Shown: positions 8,625 through 18,119, numbered from the stretch's first letter. The stretch: 64,000 bases of DNA from Guyparkeria halophila (GCF_034479635.1 NZ_CP140153.1:2239501-2303500), one strand, 5' to 3'. A program made the numbers and translations. Notes: a model not told the origin generated them from the sequence alone.

Positions 8625-9551
8625 ATGAGTCAGCCTTCCATTGAAACGCGCTTCGACCTGTCGACCTTCCAGGGCCTGATCCTCGCCTTGCAGAGCTTCT
8701 GGGCCGAGCAGGGTTGCGCGGTCCTCCAGCCGCTGGATATCGAGGTCGGCGCGGGCACGTTCCACCCGGCCACCTTCCTGCGCTCGATCGGCCCGGAGCC
8801 GTGGCGTGCCGCCTACGTGCAGCCGTCGCGCCGCCCCACGGACGGCCGCTACGGTGACAACCCCAACCGCCTGCAGCACTACTACCAGTTCCAGGTGCTC
8901 CTGAAGCCCTCGCCGGACAACATCCAGGACCTGTATCTGGAATCGCTGACCCGGCTGGGCTTCGACCCGCTGACCCACGACATCCGCTTCGTCGAGGACA
9001 ACTGGGAGTCGCCGACGCTGGGCGCCTGGGGCCTGGGCTGGGAGGTCTGGCTCAACGGCATGGAGGTGACCCAGTTCACCTACTTCCAGCAGGTCGGCGG
9101 GCTCAACTGCGACCCGGTCTCCGGCGAGATCACCTACGGTCTCGAGCGCCTGGCGATGTACCTGCAAGGCGTGGAGAACGTCTACGACCTGGTCTGGTCG
9201 CGCTCGGATGCCGGCGTGATTACCTACGGCGACGTCTACCACCAGAACGAGGTCGAGCAGTCGACCTACAACTTCGAGCAGGCCGACACCGCGTTCCTGT
9301 TCCAGCACTTCGACCATGCCGAGGGCGAATGCCTGCGCCTGGTGGAGGCCGACCTGCCGCTGCCGGCCTACGAGCAGGTGCTCAAGGCCTCGCACGCCTT
9401 CAACCTGCTCGATGCGCGCCGCGCGATCTCGGTGACCGAGCGCCAGCGCTTCATCCTGCGCGTGCGCACCATGGCCCGCAGCGTGGCCGAGCGCTACTTT
9501 GCCGCCCGTGAGGCGCTGGGCTTCCCGATGGCGAGCCAGAGCAAGGGCTGA
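8625..9551 (+). CDS. glyQ: glycyl-tRNA synthetase alpha subunit
   Basis: 308 residues (E. coli 303). Catalytic alpha subunit of the bacterial alpha2beta2 glycyl-tRNA synthetase. It shows [20 protein letters not shown] at the N-terminus, [39 protein letters not shown] and [20 protein letters not shown], all nearly invariant in GlyQ. The ATG at 8625 begins [16 protein letters not shown]; a longer frame into the palindromic spacer is not credible. glyS follows 73 bp downstream. Confidence 0.98.
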   Translation: MSQPSIETRFDLSTFQGLILALQSFWAEQGCAVLQPLDIEVGAGTFHPATFLRSIGPEPWRAAYVQPSRRPTDGRYGDNPNRLQHYYQFQVLLKPSPDNIQDLYLESLTRLGFDPLTHDIRFVEDNWESPTLGAWGLGWEVWLNGMEVTQFTYFQQVGGLNCDPVSGEITYGLERLAMYLQGVENVYDLVWSRSDAGVITYGDVYHQNEVEQSTYNFEQADTAFLFQHFDHAEGECLRLVEADLPLPAYEQVLKASHAFNLLDARRAISVTERQRFILRVRTMARSVAERYFAAREALGFPMASQSKG

Positions 9552-9624
9552 TCACGCACCGGGCGCATTTGGCCGACGGGGCCACGCCACGACGACTACG
9601 TATTGCCAACAGGTACGGAATTAC

Positions 9625-11703
9625 ATGACTGACACGGCGGACTTTCTTTTCGAACTGGGCACCGAGGAACTCCCGCCCAAGGCCCTGACCACCCTGCGCG
9701 ACGCGCTCGAGGACGAGATCCGGTCGGGTCTGGACGAGGCCGGGCTGGCCCACGGCAAGCTCACCGCCTACGCCGCGCCGCGCCGACTGGCCCTGCTGGT
9801 CGACGAGCTGGCCCGCGCCACCGAGCCCAAGCCGGTCGAGCGCCGCGGCCCGGCCGTCAAGGCCGCTTACGATGCCGACGGCAACCCGACCAAGGCCCTG
9901 AAAGGCTTCGCCACCGGCTGCGGCGTCGAGCCCGACCAGCTCGAGACCATGAAGACGGACAAGGGCGAGTGGCTGGTGCACCGCTACACCGAACCGGGTC
10001 AGTCGGCCGCCGACCTGCTCCCCGCGATCGTCGAGCGGGCGCTGGACAAGCTGCCGGCGCCCAAGCGCATGCGCTGGGGCACCTCGCGCGCCGAGTTCAT
10101 CCGCCCGGTTCACTGGGCACTCGCCCTGCATGGCACGGACGTGGTCGACATGACCCTGTTCGGTCACGCCGCCGGCAACCGGACCTTTGGTCACCGCTTC
10201 CACCACCCGGACGCGCTGACCGTCACCACCCCGGCCGACTACGCCGCCACCCTGCAAAAGCAGGGCTACGTGCTGGCCGATTTCGCCGAGCGACGCGCCC
10301 ACATCGAGGCGCAGGTCAACGCCAAGGCCGACGAGATCGGCGGCCGGGCCCACATCGAGCCGGGCCTGCTCGACGAGGTGACCGCCCTGGTCGAATGGCC
10401 GGTGGCGGTCGCCGGGCAGTTCGAGGCCCGTTTCCTCGAGGTGCCGCACGAGGCACTGATGTACACCATGCAGGACGACCAGAAGTACTTCCCCGTCCTG
10501 GACGAGAGCGGCGCGCTGATGCCGTGGTTCATCACCGTGGCGAATATCGAGAGCCGCGACATCGAGGCCGTGCGCCACGGCAACGAGCGTGTGATCCGGC
10601 CGCGTTTCGCCGATGCGATGTTCTTCTGGGAAGGCGATCTCAAGACCCCGCTGGAGTCGCACCTCGAATCGCTCAAGCAGCTGGTCTTCCAGAAACGCCT
10701 GGGCAGCGTGTTCGACAAGGTGCTGCGCATCGAGCGACTGGCCGAGTTCATCGCCGAGCGCATCGATGCCGACCCACAGGCCGCCCGCCGCGCGGCGCGG
10801 CTGTCCAAGTGCGACCTGCAGACGCAGATGGTGGGCGAGTTCGCCGGCCTGCAGGGCACCATCGGCTATTACCTCGCCCGTCACGAGGGCATGCCCGAGG
10901 ATGTCGCGGTGGCGCTGGACGACCACTATCGCCCGCGCCGCGCCGGCGACGACCTGCCGAGGGGTGGCGTGGCCCAGGCCGTGGCGCTGGCCGACCGGCT
11001 CGACACGCTGATGGGCATCTTCGCCATCGGCCAGGCGCCCACCGGCGCCAAGGACCCGTTCGCCCTGCGCCGCGCGGCACTGGGCGTGCTGCGCATCCTG
11101 GTGGAGGAAAAGCTCGACCTCGACCTGGTCGAGCTGCTCGAGGCGGCTGCGACAGGCATCGCCGACAAGGTGCCCGAGGCGAGCGATCACGTCATGGGCG
11201 TGTTCGAGTTCATCACCGAGCGCCAGCATCGCTACAGCCTCGATCGCGGCATCCGCAGCGACGTGTTCCAGGCCGTCTCGATGACCGGCACCCGTCGACC
11301 GCTGGACTTCGAACAGCGCATGCAGGCGGTCAACGCCTTTATCGAACTGCCTGAGGCCGAGGCACTCGCCGCGGCGAACAAGCGCATCGCCAACATCCTC
11401 AAGAAGCATGACGGCCCCGTTCCCGAGCGCGTCGACGAGGCGCGTCTGGTCGAGGCGGCCGAACAACGCTTGTGGGAAGCACTCGATGCGATCGGCCCGC
11501 GGCTGGAGGGGCTGCTGGCCGAGGGTGACTACACCGCCGCACTGAGCACGCTGGCCGCGCTGCGCGAGCCGGTGGATGCCTTCTTCGACTCGGTCATGGT
11601 CATGGCCGAGGACGAGGCACTGCGCGACAACCGGCTCGCGCTGCTGGCGCGGCTCAACGCGCTGTTCCTGGCCATCGCCGACGTCTCGCAGCTGCAGTCG
11701 TGA
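9625..11703 (+). CDS. glyS: glycyl-tRNA synthetase beta subunit
   Basis: 692 residues (E. coli 689). The beta subunit binds tRNA and has an HD-like domain and a C-terminal anticodon-binding domain. The start MTDTADFLFELGTEELPPKAL and the later motifs FEARFLEVPHEALMYTMQDD, KRLGSVFDKVLRIERLAE and ADRLDTLMGIFAIGQ are those of GlyS. The stop codon overlaps the GTG start of the next gene (GTGA). Confidence 0.98.
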   Translation: MTDTADFLFELGTEELPPKALTTLRDALEDEIRSGLDEAGLAHGKLTAYAAPRRLALLVDELARATEPKPVERRGPAVKAAYDADGNPTKALKGFATGCGVEPDQLETMKTDKGEWLVHRYTEPGQSAADLLPAIVERALDKLPAPKRMRWGTSRAEFIRPVHWALALHGTDVVDMTLFGHAAGNRTFGHRFHHPDALTVTTPADYAATLQKQGYVLADFAERRAHIEAQVNAKADEIGGRAHIEPGLLDEVTALVEWPVAVAGQFEARFLEVPHEALMYTMQDDQKYFPVLDESGALMPWFITVANIESRDIEAVRHGNERVIRPRFADAMFFWEGDLKTPLESHLESLKQLVFQKRLGSVFDKVLRIERLAEFIAERIDADPQAARRAARLSKCDLQTQMVGEFAGLQGTIGYYLARHEGMPEDVAVALDDHYRPRRAGDDLPRGGVAQAVALADRLDTLMGIFAIGQAPTGAKDPFALRRAALGVLRILVEEKLDLDLVELLEAAATGIADKVPEASDHVMGVFEFITERQHRYSLDRGIRSDVFQAVSMTGTRRPLDFEQRMQAVNAFIELPEAEALAAANKRIANILKKHDGPVPERVDEARLVEAAEQRLWEALDAIGPRLEGLLAEGDYTAALSTLAALREPVDAFFDSVMVMAEDEALRDNRLALLARLNALFLAIADVSQLQS

Positions 11704-12467
11704 CCCAACCGACGATCCTCACGTGGCTGCGCACGGCGTGCTTTTACGTGTTGGGCACGCTGTCGCTGATCCTGCACATCCCGGTGCTGCTGATCAGCCT
11801 GACAAGGCCGCTGGAACGGCGCTATTACCGGCTGTTCTCCTTCGGCCGCTCGATCCTCTGGCTCGCCCGTCACGTCACGGGCATCCGTTACGAGGTCGAG
11901 GGTCTTGACCACTTGCCCAAGGAAGGGGGCAGCCTCATCCTGGCCAAGCACCAGTCGACCTGGGAAACGATGTTCCTGCCGACGGTGCTGCGGTTGGCGG
12001 CCTTCGTGCTCAAGCGTGAACTGCTGCGCATTCCCGTCTTCGGCCGGGGGCTCCAGGGGATCGAGGCCATTGCCATCGATCGCGCCGCCGGGCGCCAGGC
12101 CCTGGATCAGATCATGGAAAAGGGGGCCGCGGCGCTTGCCCAGAAGCGCGACGTGGTGATCTTCCCCGAGGGCACCCGCACCCGCCCGGGCGCCCGGCCG
12201 CACTATCGGATGGGCGGGGCCAAGCTGGCCGTCCACGCACGGGCCACGGTAATTCCCGTGGCCATCGATTCCGGCTGTCTCTGGCCCAAGCAGGGTTTCC
12301 TCATGCGCCCCGGCACGATCCACGTCGTCTTCGGCCCGCCGATCGAGACCGAGGGGCGCACCGCCAGCGAGATCAATGCGACCGTCCAGGACTGGATTGA
12401 AACCAAGCAGGAAGAGCTCTACCAACGCCATGGCTGTCCGACCCGACTTCCAGACTCTGCTCAATGA
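11700..12467 (+). CDS. 1-acyl-sn-glycerol-3-phosphate acyltransferase, PlsC family
   Basis: 255 residues. It acylates lysophosphatidate to phosphatidate in phospholipid synthesis. An N-terminal membrane segment (about 10-33) is followed by the acyltransferase block I ILAKHQSTWETMFL (HX4E form of HX4D) and block III VIFPEGTRTRPGARP; IPVAIDSGCLW is typical of block IV. Start GTG overlaps the glyS stop, so translation is probably coupled. It overlaps the next gene by 38 bp. A genome often has several PlsC paralogues, so the physiological substrate is not certain. Confidence 0.88.
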   Translation: MTQPTILTWLRTACFYVLGTLSLILHIPVLLISLTRPLERRYYRLFSFGRSILWLARHVTGIRYEVEGLDHLPKEGGSLILAKHQSTWETMFLPTVLRLAAFVLKRELLRIPVFGRGLQGIEAIAIDRAAGRQALDQIMEKGAAALAQKRDVVIFPEGTRTRPGARPHYRMGGAKLAVHARATVIPVAIDSGCLWPKQGFLMRPGTIHVVFGPPIETEGRTASEINATVQDWIETKQEELYQRHGCPTRLPDSAQ

Positions 12468-13356
12468 CGCCCTGACGGGCCTTCAGAACGCCGATACGCC
12501 TGCCGGGGACCTGGGGGCAAGGCTGGCCGAACACCCCCACCTCGCGCTGCGGGGACACCAGTCCGTCGGTGGGGGCTGCATCGCCGACGCCGCCCGCCTG
12601 GAAACCGATGTCGCCCCGCTGTTCGTCAAGACCCATGCCGACCGCGGTGACGGCATGTTTCCGGTCGAGGCGCGCGGACTCGAGGCCCTGGGCACCCGCA
12701 TCCGCACCCCGCAGGTGATCGCCACCGGCAGCGTGGACGGCGTGGCCTACCTGCTGCTCGAATGGCTCGATCTCGGCCCGGTCGATGACACCGCCCTGGG
12801 CGAGGCGCTGGCCGAATTGCACGCCGAACCGCAGCCGGCCTTCGGCTGGCCGGAAGACAACTTCATCGGCGCCATGCCCCAGCTACATGGCGAGGACGAC
12901 GACTGGGCCCGGTTCTACGGTCAGCGGCGCCTCGCGCCGCAACTCGAGTGGGCCGCCGAACGCGGACTTGCCGCCCGCACCATCGATGCCGGCCAGGAAC
13001 TGATCGAGGCGTTGCCCGCCTTGTTCACCGACTACCGCCCCTACCCCGCCCTGATCCACGGCGACATGTGGGGGGCGAATCACGGCGCGCTGACCGACGG
13101 CACCCCGGTGCTGTTCGACCCGGCCACCTACCACGCCGATCGCGAGGCCGAGATCGCCATGACCGAACTGTTCGGCGGCTTCTCGCCCGGCTTCTACCGC
13201 GCCTACCAGGCCCACCTGCCGCTGGACCCCGGCTACCGGGTGCGCAAGACGCTCTACAACCTCTACCACGTGCTCAACCACTTCAACCTCTTCGGTGGCG
13301 GGTACGGCAATCGCGCCGATGGCATGATGCGCCAGTTGCTTGCCGAGATACGCTGA
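12430..13356 (+). CDS. fructosamine kinase family protein
   Basis: 308 residues. Members of the fructosamine/ketosamine-3-kinase family (E. coli YniA-like) phosphorylate sugar-amine adducts on proteins or small molecules. The catalytic loop LIHGDMWGANHG and the metal-binding VLFDPATYHADREAEIAM are intact; HQSVGGGCIADAARLE and LFVKTHAD fit the ATP-binding lobe. The ATG at 12430 lies inside the end of the acyltransferase gene; earlier in-frame codons would extend the overlap without family support. Confidence 0.88.
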   Translation: MAVRPDFQTLLNDALTGLQNADTPAGDLGARLAEHPHLALRGHQSVGGGCIADAARLETDVAPLFVKTHADRGDGMFPVEARGLEALGTRIRTPQVIATGSVDGVAYLLLEWLDLGPVDDTALGEALAELHAEPQPAFGWPEDNFIGAMPQLHGEDDDWARFYGQRRLAPQLEWAAERGLAARTIDAGQELIEALPALFTDYRPYPALIHGDMWGANHGALTDGTPVLFDPATYHADREAEIAMTELFGGFSPGFYRAYQAHLPLDPGYRVRKTLYNLYHVLNHFNLFGGGYGNRADGMMRQLLAEIR

Positions 13357-13424
13357 CGGGATTGGTAATCACCGGATAAGCTGCAAGAATAGCCCCACTA
13401 TCACTACCGGCATTCCCAATCGTC

Positions 13425-14741
13425 ATGGATGACTCGAGCATCTCGCTGCTGCACGCCCTGCCCGATGCCGTCTACGTGATCGACCCGGCCACGTCCCGGA
13501 TCGTCGACTGCAATCGCGCCGCCCACGACGACCTGGGGCTGGAGCGCGACGACGTGCTGGAACACTCGGTGCTTTCCCTGCAGACGGCCGTTCACGGCAT
13601 GCCCGCCTGGTCGGAGATCGCCGAGGTCATCCGGCAGGCATCCCCCTATCGCTTCATTGGCTCGCACCGCCGCGCCGACGGCAGCGAGATGCCGGTCGAG
13701 GTGGTCACCTCGGTCGCCACCGTGGACGGCCACGAACGCTTCATTTCCGTGGCCCGTGACATCCGTCGCCGCCCCGGCGTTGCCGAACCGGATGCCTCCT
13801 CGCGAGATCGCTGGCAGATCCTGCACGACCTGGCCGACGGCGTCTGGGACTGGTACCCGGCCGAGGAACGCCTGGTGTTCAGTCCCCGACTGCACAGTCT
13901 GCTGGGCTACGGCCCGGAGGAGATGCCCGAGGTGATCGAGACCTGGAAGGATAACGTCCACCCCGAGGACCTGCCGGTGGTCCTGACCATGCTCGAGGAT
14001 CACCTCAAGGGCGAGCGGCATCACTTCGAGGCGGTGTACCGCCTGCGCAATCGCAATGGCCATTATCTCTGGGTCCACGATCGCGGCTCCGTGGTCGAAT
14101 GGGATGCCGACGGTCGCCCCTCGCGGGTCACCGGTCTCGTCCACGACGAAACGGATGCCAAGACGGTGGAATCGAGGCTGCAACGTGAGGCCGACCACGA
14201 CGCACTGACCGGCCTGCTCAACCGGCGCCGGGGCATGGAGCTGCTGGGCGGGCTGTTCAGGCGCCATCTGCCTGACGGCGAACAGACCCTCGCCGTCATC
14301 GCGCTCGACCTGGATCACTTCAAGCGGATCAACGACCGTTACGGCCACCTGGTCGGTGACCGGGTGCTGCAACGGCTGGGTGCCATCATCCGGAGCGAGG
14401 TGCCGATGGAGGCCATCGCGATGCGCTGGGGTGGCGAGGAATTCCTGATCGGGCTGCCCATCACGCACGACGAGCAGCCCTTTGACCTGGTCAGCCGCCT
14501 ACGGGACGCGCTGGTCGAGACGGTCTGGGACCCACCGCTGGCGAACCAAAAAATCACGGCCAGTGCCGGATTCGCCGTTCGCGAGGCCAGCGAGCAGACA
14601 CTCACCGATCTGATTGCCTCGGCCGATCGCGCCCTGTATCTGGCCAAGCGCGAAGGGCGTGACCGCATCGCAGCAGACCAGCCGCACGCGGCCTCGTCCC
14701 GCCCGCTGGGCGACCACACCAAGCAACGCGCAACGAGGTAG
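13425..14741 (+). CDS. diguanylate cyclase with two PAS domains
   Basis: 438 residues. PAS 1 spans about 5-120, PAS 2 with its PAC motif about 130-250 (YRLRNRNGHYLWVHDRGSVV), and the GGDEF domain about 262-425. The catalytic motif is GGEEF within AMRWGGEEFLIG, which is the active variant, and ALDLDHFKRINDRYGH carries the metal-binding Asp. A canonical RxxD inhibitory site is not seen just upstream of it. No membrane segments, so a cytoplasmic sensor making c-di-GMP in response to an unknown signal. It ends 3 bp before the next gene. Confidence 0.93.
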   Translation: MDDSSISLLHALPDAVYVIDPATSRIVDCNRAAHDDLGLERDDVLEHSVLSLQTAVHGMPAWSEIAEVIRQASPYRFIGSHRRADGSEMPVEVVTSVATVDGHERFISVARDIRRRPGVAEPDASSRDRWQILHDLADGVWDWYPAEERLVFSPRLHSLLGYGPEEMPEVIETWKDNVHPEDLPVVLTMLEDHLKGERHHFEAVYRLRNRNGHYLWVHDRGSVVEWDADGRPSRVTGLVHDETDAKTVESRLQREADHDALTGLLNRRRGMELLGGLFRRHLPDGEQTLAVIALDLDHFKRINDRYGHLVGDRVLQRLGAIIRSEVPMEAIAMRWGGEEFLIGLPITHDEQPFDLVSRLRDALVETVWDPPLANQKITASAGFAVREASEQTLTDLIASADRALYLAKREGRDRIAADQPHAASSRPLGDHTKQRATR

Positions 14742-14744
14742 CCC

Positions 14745-15503
14745 ATGACGCAACCCAATGCCCTTGTCACCGGCAACAGCAGCGGCCTGGGCCTCGGCCT
14801 GAGCCACGCCCTGCTCGATCGCGACTACCGGGTCTTCGGCTGCAGCCGCCGCGGCTGTGCCGCACTGGCCGACCGGGTCGTGGACGTGCACTGCGACCTG
14901 GCCGATTTTGCCGCCATCGGTCCGGCCCTGGACCAACTGCTGGCCGGCGTGGACCACCTGGAGCTGGTGGTATTGAATGCGGGCATCCTGGGCGAGATCG
15001 AGGACATGAGCCGCGTGTCGGTCGAGCGGTTGCGCGAGATCATGGACATCAACGTCTGGTCGAACAAAATCATCCTCGACTGGCTGCTCGACTCCGGCAT
15101 CGCCATCGACCAGATCGTCGCCATTTCCTCGGGCGCAGCCGTGCTGGGCAACCGCGGCTGGAGCGGCTACGCCCTGTCCAAGGCGACCCTGAACATGCTC
15201 TGCCGCCTGTATGCCCACGAATTCCCGAACACGCACGTGGCAGCAATCGCGCCGGGGCTGATCGACACGCGCATCATCGACACCCTGTGCGACATCAACG
15301 ACACCGAGCGCTTTCCGGCCCTCGAGCGCATCCACGCCGCCCGCGGCACCGAGACCCTGCTATCGCCCGGCGCGGCCGCCGAGCGCATCCTCGCGGCCCT
15401 GCCGGGCCTGAAGGACTTCGAGAGCGGCCGCTTCGTCGACCTGCGCCAGATCCTCGCCCCGGAGGAATACGAGGCGCTAAGGAAGGCCTGCACGAATCGA
15501 TAG
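14745..15503 (+). CDS. short-chain dehydrogenase/reductase
   Basis: 252 residues. The Rossmann nucleotide-binding motif ALVTGNSSGLGLGLSHAL is at about 6-23, NAG at about 82, the catalytic Ser in VAISSGAAVLG and the YxxxK pair in SGYALSKATLNML. The small residue pattern after the glycine motif (CSRRG) suggests NADP(H) preference. Substrate unknown. It follows the GGDEF gene by 3 bp. Its last 22 bp reappear inverted about 220 bp downstream (15,724-15,745). Confidence 0.9.
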   Translation: MTQPNALVTGNSSGLGLGLSHALLDRDYRVFGCSRRGCAALADRVVDVHCDLADFAAIGPALDQLLAGVDHLELVVLNAGILGEIEDMSRVSVERLREIMDINVWSNKIILDWLLDSGIAIDQIVAISSGAAVLGNRGWSGYALSKATLNMLCRLYAHEFPNTHVAAIAPGLIDTRIIDTLCDINDTERFPALERIHAARGTETLLSPGAAAERILAALPGLKDFESGRFVDLRQILAPEEYEALRKACTNR

Positions 15504-15745
15504 CATCTCTGCGGGACCGCCATGGGGCCAGATGCAAGGCGCGGTCCGCCGTGAAGGGCCGTCGCCCTTTACAAGGGCCGCAACGCCGCAGATGACCCCA
15601 TGGCGGCCCGCCCTATGGGGCTCGCGGGTTCGCCCGCACTCGGCGTTGCCGTCCCTCGGCGGGCAACGAGCCCGCCGTCGGTCCGGCGCCTTGATTGCGA
15701 ACGAACCCGCAAGCCAGAGAAGCCATCGATTCGTGCAGGCCTTCC
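15479..15745. repeat. inverted duplication of the dehydrogenase 3' end around a palindromic spacer
   Basis: A perfect 22-bp inverted repeat joins 15,480-15,501 (the 3' end of the dehydrogenase gene) and about 15,724-15,745. The spacer 15,504-15,720 contains further palindromes, including CCGCCATGGGG with CCCCATGGCGG and a CCCTTTACAAGGG block, and no supported gene. It ends about 35 bp before the prophage. Confidence 0.65.
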
Positions 15746-15774
15746 TAATGGCCGCCCGAAACCAACCGGGCCGC

Positions 15775-15779
15775 TGAAG
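15775..15779. repeat. 5-bp target-site duplication, right side of prophage
   Basis: TGAAG immediately precedes the prophage terminus TG at 15,780 and recurs immediately after the other terminus at 53,299-53,303. Confidence 0.8.
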
Positions 15780-15806
15780 TGTAAAGCGGCGCGATAGTTT
15801 GCGCAG
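15780..15806 (+). repeat. prophage right terminus with transposase-binding site R1
   Basis: TG terminus followed at position 14 by GATAGTTTGCGCAG. The segment AAAGCGGCGC resembles the outer end of phage Mu's right terminus. The 58 bp between the terminus and the methylase stop hold no gene. Confidence 0.7.
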
Positions 15807-15837
15807 ATTTGCGAATTAACGTGCACGCCCCGAAGGC

Positions 15838-16602
15838 TTAATGCCATGACCGGATGAGCAGTTCCTTTGCTGCTTTGCGTTTGCCACCGACGGTGTAGTT
15901 GATGTCCAGTTCGGTCATGTCGAAGCCGCGAAAAACCTCCCGGATATCGGGGTGGTCGTTGATGCTGACCATGACCTTGGCCTTGCCGTCTCTGGCCTGC
16001 TTGGCCAGTTCCCCGTAGTGATCGAGATTCAGGTCTTTGGATTTGCCGTATCCGGCGGTCCCCCAGTATGGAGGGTCGCAGTAGAAGAACGTGCCGTGGC
16101 GGTCGTAACGGCGCATGCATTCCAACCAATCCAGGCGCTCAACTACCACGCGTGACAGTCGCAGGTGGGCTTCACTCAGATCCTGTTCCATTCGCAGTAA
16201 GTTCAGCCGCGGCGGAGTTGTTGTGGAGACACCGAATGTCCGGCCTGTCGGCTTGGCACCAAAGGTGAGCTTTTGGAGGTAGTAGAACCGCGCCGCCCGT
16301 TGAATGTCAGTCAGTCCGTCCGGGTCAGCGTGCTGGTTCCAGAGGAATGACTGGCGCGAGATTAGGGCCCACTTGAACTGACGAACGAAGTCCTCGAGAT
16401 GGTGCTGAACCACGCGGTACAGATTGACCAGATCGGCGTCGACATCGTTGAGGACTTCGACCTTGCTCGGGTCTTTGCGAAAGAAGATCGCGCCGGCGCC
16501 CGCGAAGGGCTCGACGTAGCATTCGTGGGACGGGATAAGGGGGATAATTCGACGGGCGAGGCGACGTTTGCCGCCCATCCACGGGATGATGGGATTGGCC
16601 AC
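15838..16602 (-). CDS. DNA adenine methylase, D12 class (Dam-like)
   Basis: 254 residues. D12-class N6-adenine methyltransferase: N-terminal PWMGGKRRLA, SAM-binding YVEPFAGAGAIFF at about 29-41, and catalytic FFYCDPPYWGT (DPPY motif) at about 172. Dam-type enzymes of this class methylate GATC; specificity here is inferred. Start is GTG at 16,602 with AAGGAG upstream. It occupies the place of mom at the right end of Mu, probably to protect phage DNA or modulate regulation. A Com-like zinc finger partner was not found upstream. Confidence 0.9.
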   Translation of the reverse strand: MANPIIPWMGGKRRLARRIIPLIPSHECYVEPFAGAGAIFFRKDPSKVEVLNDVDADLVNLYRVVQHHLEDFVRQFKWALISRQSFLWNQHADPDGLTDIQRAARFYYLQKLTFGAKPTGRTFGVSTTTPPRLNLLRMEQDLSEAHLRLSRVVVERLDWLECMRRYDRHGTFFYCDPPYWGTAGYGKSKDLNLDHYGELAKQARDGKAKVMVSINDHPDIREVFRGFDMTELDINYTVGGKRKAAKELLIRSWH

Positions 16603-17121
16603 CGGTGAAAGCTCCTTCGTGATAGGCTCCTTTTGCCGCTAGTGGCTGGAAGGGCCTTGTCTGCTCTCACGGGCGGCGTCCCGTGGGTTCAGGGGCTTGG
16701 TATTGGTGGCAGCCAATGCCAGGTCGCCCTTTTCCATTTCAGATTACGTTCCCTCCCCATCGCCCGCGCCTCGAAACCCTTCAGCGGTTTCACCCGTTGA
16801 TCACCACGATGAAGAAACACACGCATGGTCCAATCCGGCGGCATAGATCGACTACCTGTGTGCATCGATGGCTGAAAGGCCGTTTTAGGTCGTGTTCTGG
16901 CATGGTCATCTCCCGTCTGATGGTCGCTTCTTCAGGTTGTCGCGCATGATGGCGACCTTCCAGAGGGACGCGGTCAGTTAGACGCTAAGTGACCGGTATA
17001 AACCAGACCCACCGGCTCAGTTGTCTTCCTATGGTTTTCTGAACAGAATGAACAGCTGATCCATAAGATCATCACCAACCAAGATCGGGCTGTGACGCCC
17101 GCATGGCACAAGGAGGACGCC
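16603..17121. promoter_or_regulatory. divergent intergenic region with a three-GATC cluster
   Basis: 519 bp between the methylase (minus) and the first plus-strand cargo gene; no gene with believable codon pattern was seen in either strand. Three GATC sites lie within 29 bp at 17,058-17,061, 17,067-17,070 and 17,083-17,086, 36-64 bp upstream of the cargo gene start. This is where its promoter should be, so methylation by the neighbouring Dam-like enzyme could influence transcription. Confidence 0.45.
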
Positions 17122-17643
17122 ATGTTGCGCTCCCTATTCACCATCGCTTTGCTCACCGCCGCCGGCGCCGCCCAGGCCGCCGCGTACAAGTGCACCGGGC
17201 CTGACGGGGCGGTGACCTTTTCCGACATGCCATGTCCAGATACTCCCAGCGAGCAGGTGCAGCTGCATGACGAGGGGCACGAGGCGCCGCTGTCGGCGGG
17301 TGACCCGCTCGAGGCGCAGCGGCGGATGGCCGAGGAGTACGATCGCCAGCGCGAGGCCGAGATCCAGTCCAATATGGACCGCCGCCGCCAGGCGGTGCTG
17401 GACAAGAAGGCCCGCGACGAGTGGGAGGCCAAGGTCCGCGACGCGAAGATGGACGACCGGGTGATCGAGGGCATGACGAAATCGGACGTGCGCGATGCCT
17501 GGGGTGATCCGGACGAGACCGACATCAACTCGGGCAGCGAGACCTGGCGATACTGGCGGCGCAACGGCTACGACTCGCTGCTGAACTCCGTTACCTTCCG
17601 TGACGGCCGGGTCTCGTACTGGTCGCAGGATTGGCAGCCGTGA
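17122..17643 (+). CDS. secreted DUF4124-like cargo protein
   Basis: 173 residues. A signal peptide (MLRSLFTIALLTAAGAAQA) is followed by a DUF4124-type motif YKCTGPDGAVTFSDMPCP, a charged coiled-coil stretch (about 60-115) and a C-terminal GMTKSDVRDAWGDPDETD block resembling the SmpA/OmlA-like fold. Predicted periplasmic. The ATG at 17,122 has a perfect AGGAGG site; longer starts would destroy the signal peptide. Transcribed against the phage late genes, so it is a moron with its own promoter and is probably expressed from the lysogen. Function unknown. Confidence 0.8.
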   Translation: MLRSLFTIALLTAAGAAQAAAYKCTGPDGAVTFSDMPCPDTPSEQVQLHDEGHEAPLSAGDPLEAQRRMAEEYDRQREAEIQSNMDRRRQAVLDKKARDEWEAKVRDAKMDDRVIEGMTKSDVRDAWGDPDETDINSGSETWRYWRRNGYDSLLNSVTFRDGRVSYWSQDWQP

Positions 17644-18119
17644 GCCTGGATACCTTTTCCGTCGTCGTGGAGGCCGTGTCCGCTGCGCTGGTGCCGGTGA
17701 TCGCGGGCGTGGTGGCATGGATTGCCTATGCCCAGTGGCGAACCAATGAGCTCCGACGCCGACACGAGCTACACGACGACCGGATGGCCCTCTACCGGGC
17801 CACGGCCGATTTCCTTTCCACGGTGTGCGAGCGCGGTGATGTAAGGCTTGAGGATTATGACCGCCTCATCAAGGAGAAGGTTCGCTCCCAGTTCCTGTAT
17901 CGCTCCGACGTACACAGCTACGTTGAGCACATCATGGATCAGGCCAGCGTTCTCCAGTCCAAGAACCGAAAGCTAGAGAGTCGGGATCCTCTCAGCGCGG
18001 ATGATCTGGATGATCGACAGCGGTTGAACGCCGAGCGCGATACGGTTTGGGGGTGGTTATCTGAAGAGCGCCTTCAATTGCCGGAAGGCCCTTTCAAGCG
18101 TTACCTCGAGATCCCGTGA
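17640..18119 (+). CDS. membrane-anchored cargo protein of unknown function
   Basis: 159 residues starting with GTG at 17,640, which overlaps the stop of the previous gene (GTGA), so the two are translationally coupled. One N-terminal membrane segment (about 8-28) is followed by a charged cytoplasmic helical domain (RRRHELHDDRMALYRATADF). Such small one-pass proteins in prophages may act in superinfection exclusion, but nothing here shows it. Convergent with the tail gene at 18,120. Confidence 0.7.
   Translation: MSLDTFSVVVEAVSAALVPVIAGVVAWIAYAQWRTNELRRRHELHDDRMALYRATADFLSTVCERGDVRLEDYDRLIKEKVRSQFLYRSDVHSYVEHIMDQASVLQSKNRKLESRDPLSADDLDDRQRLNAERDTVWGWLSEERLQLPEGPFKRYLEIP

Noticed and set aside
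9451-11466. A 671-residue minus-strand reading frame across glyS
   Set aside because: Antisense to glyS codon positions; composition is that of a shadow frame.
16603-16980. A Com-like zinc finger translational activator before the methylase, as in Mu
   Set aside because: All three minus-strand frames were read; none has a CxxC...CxxC pattern with a sensible start.
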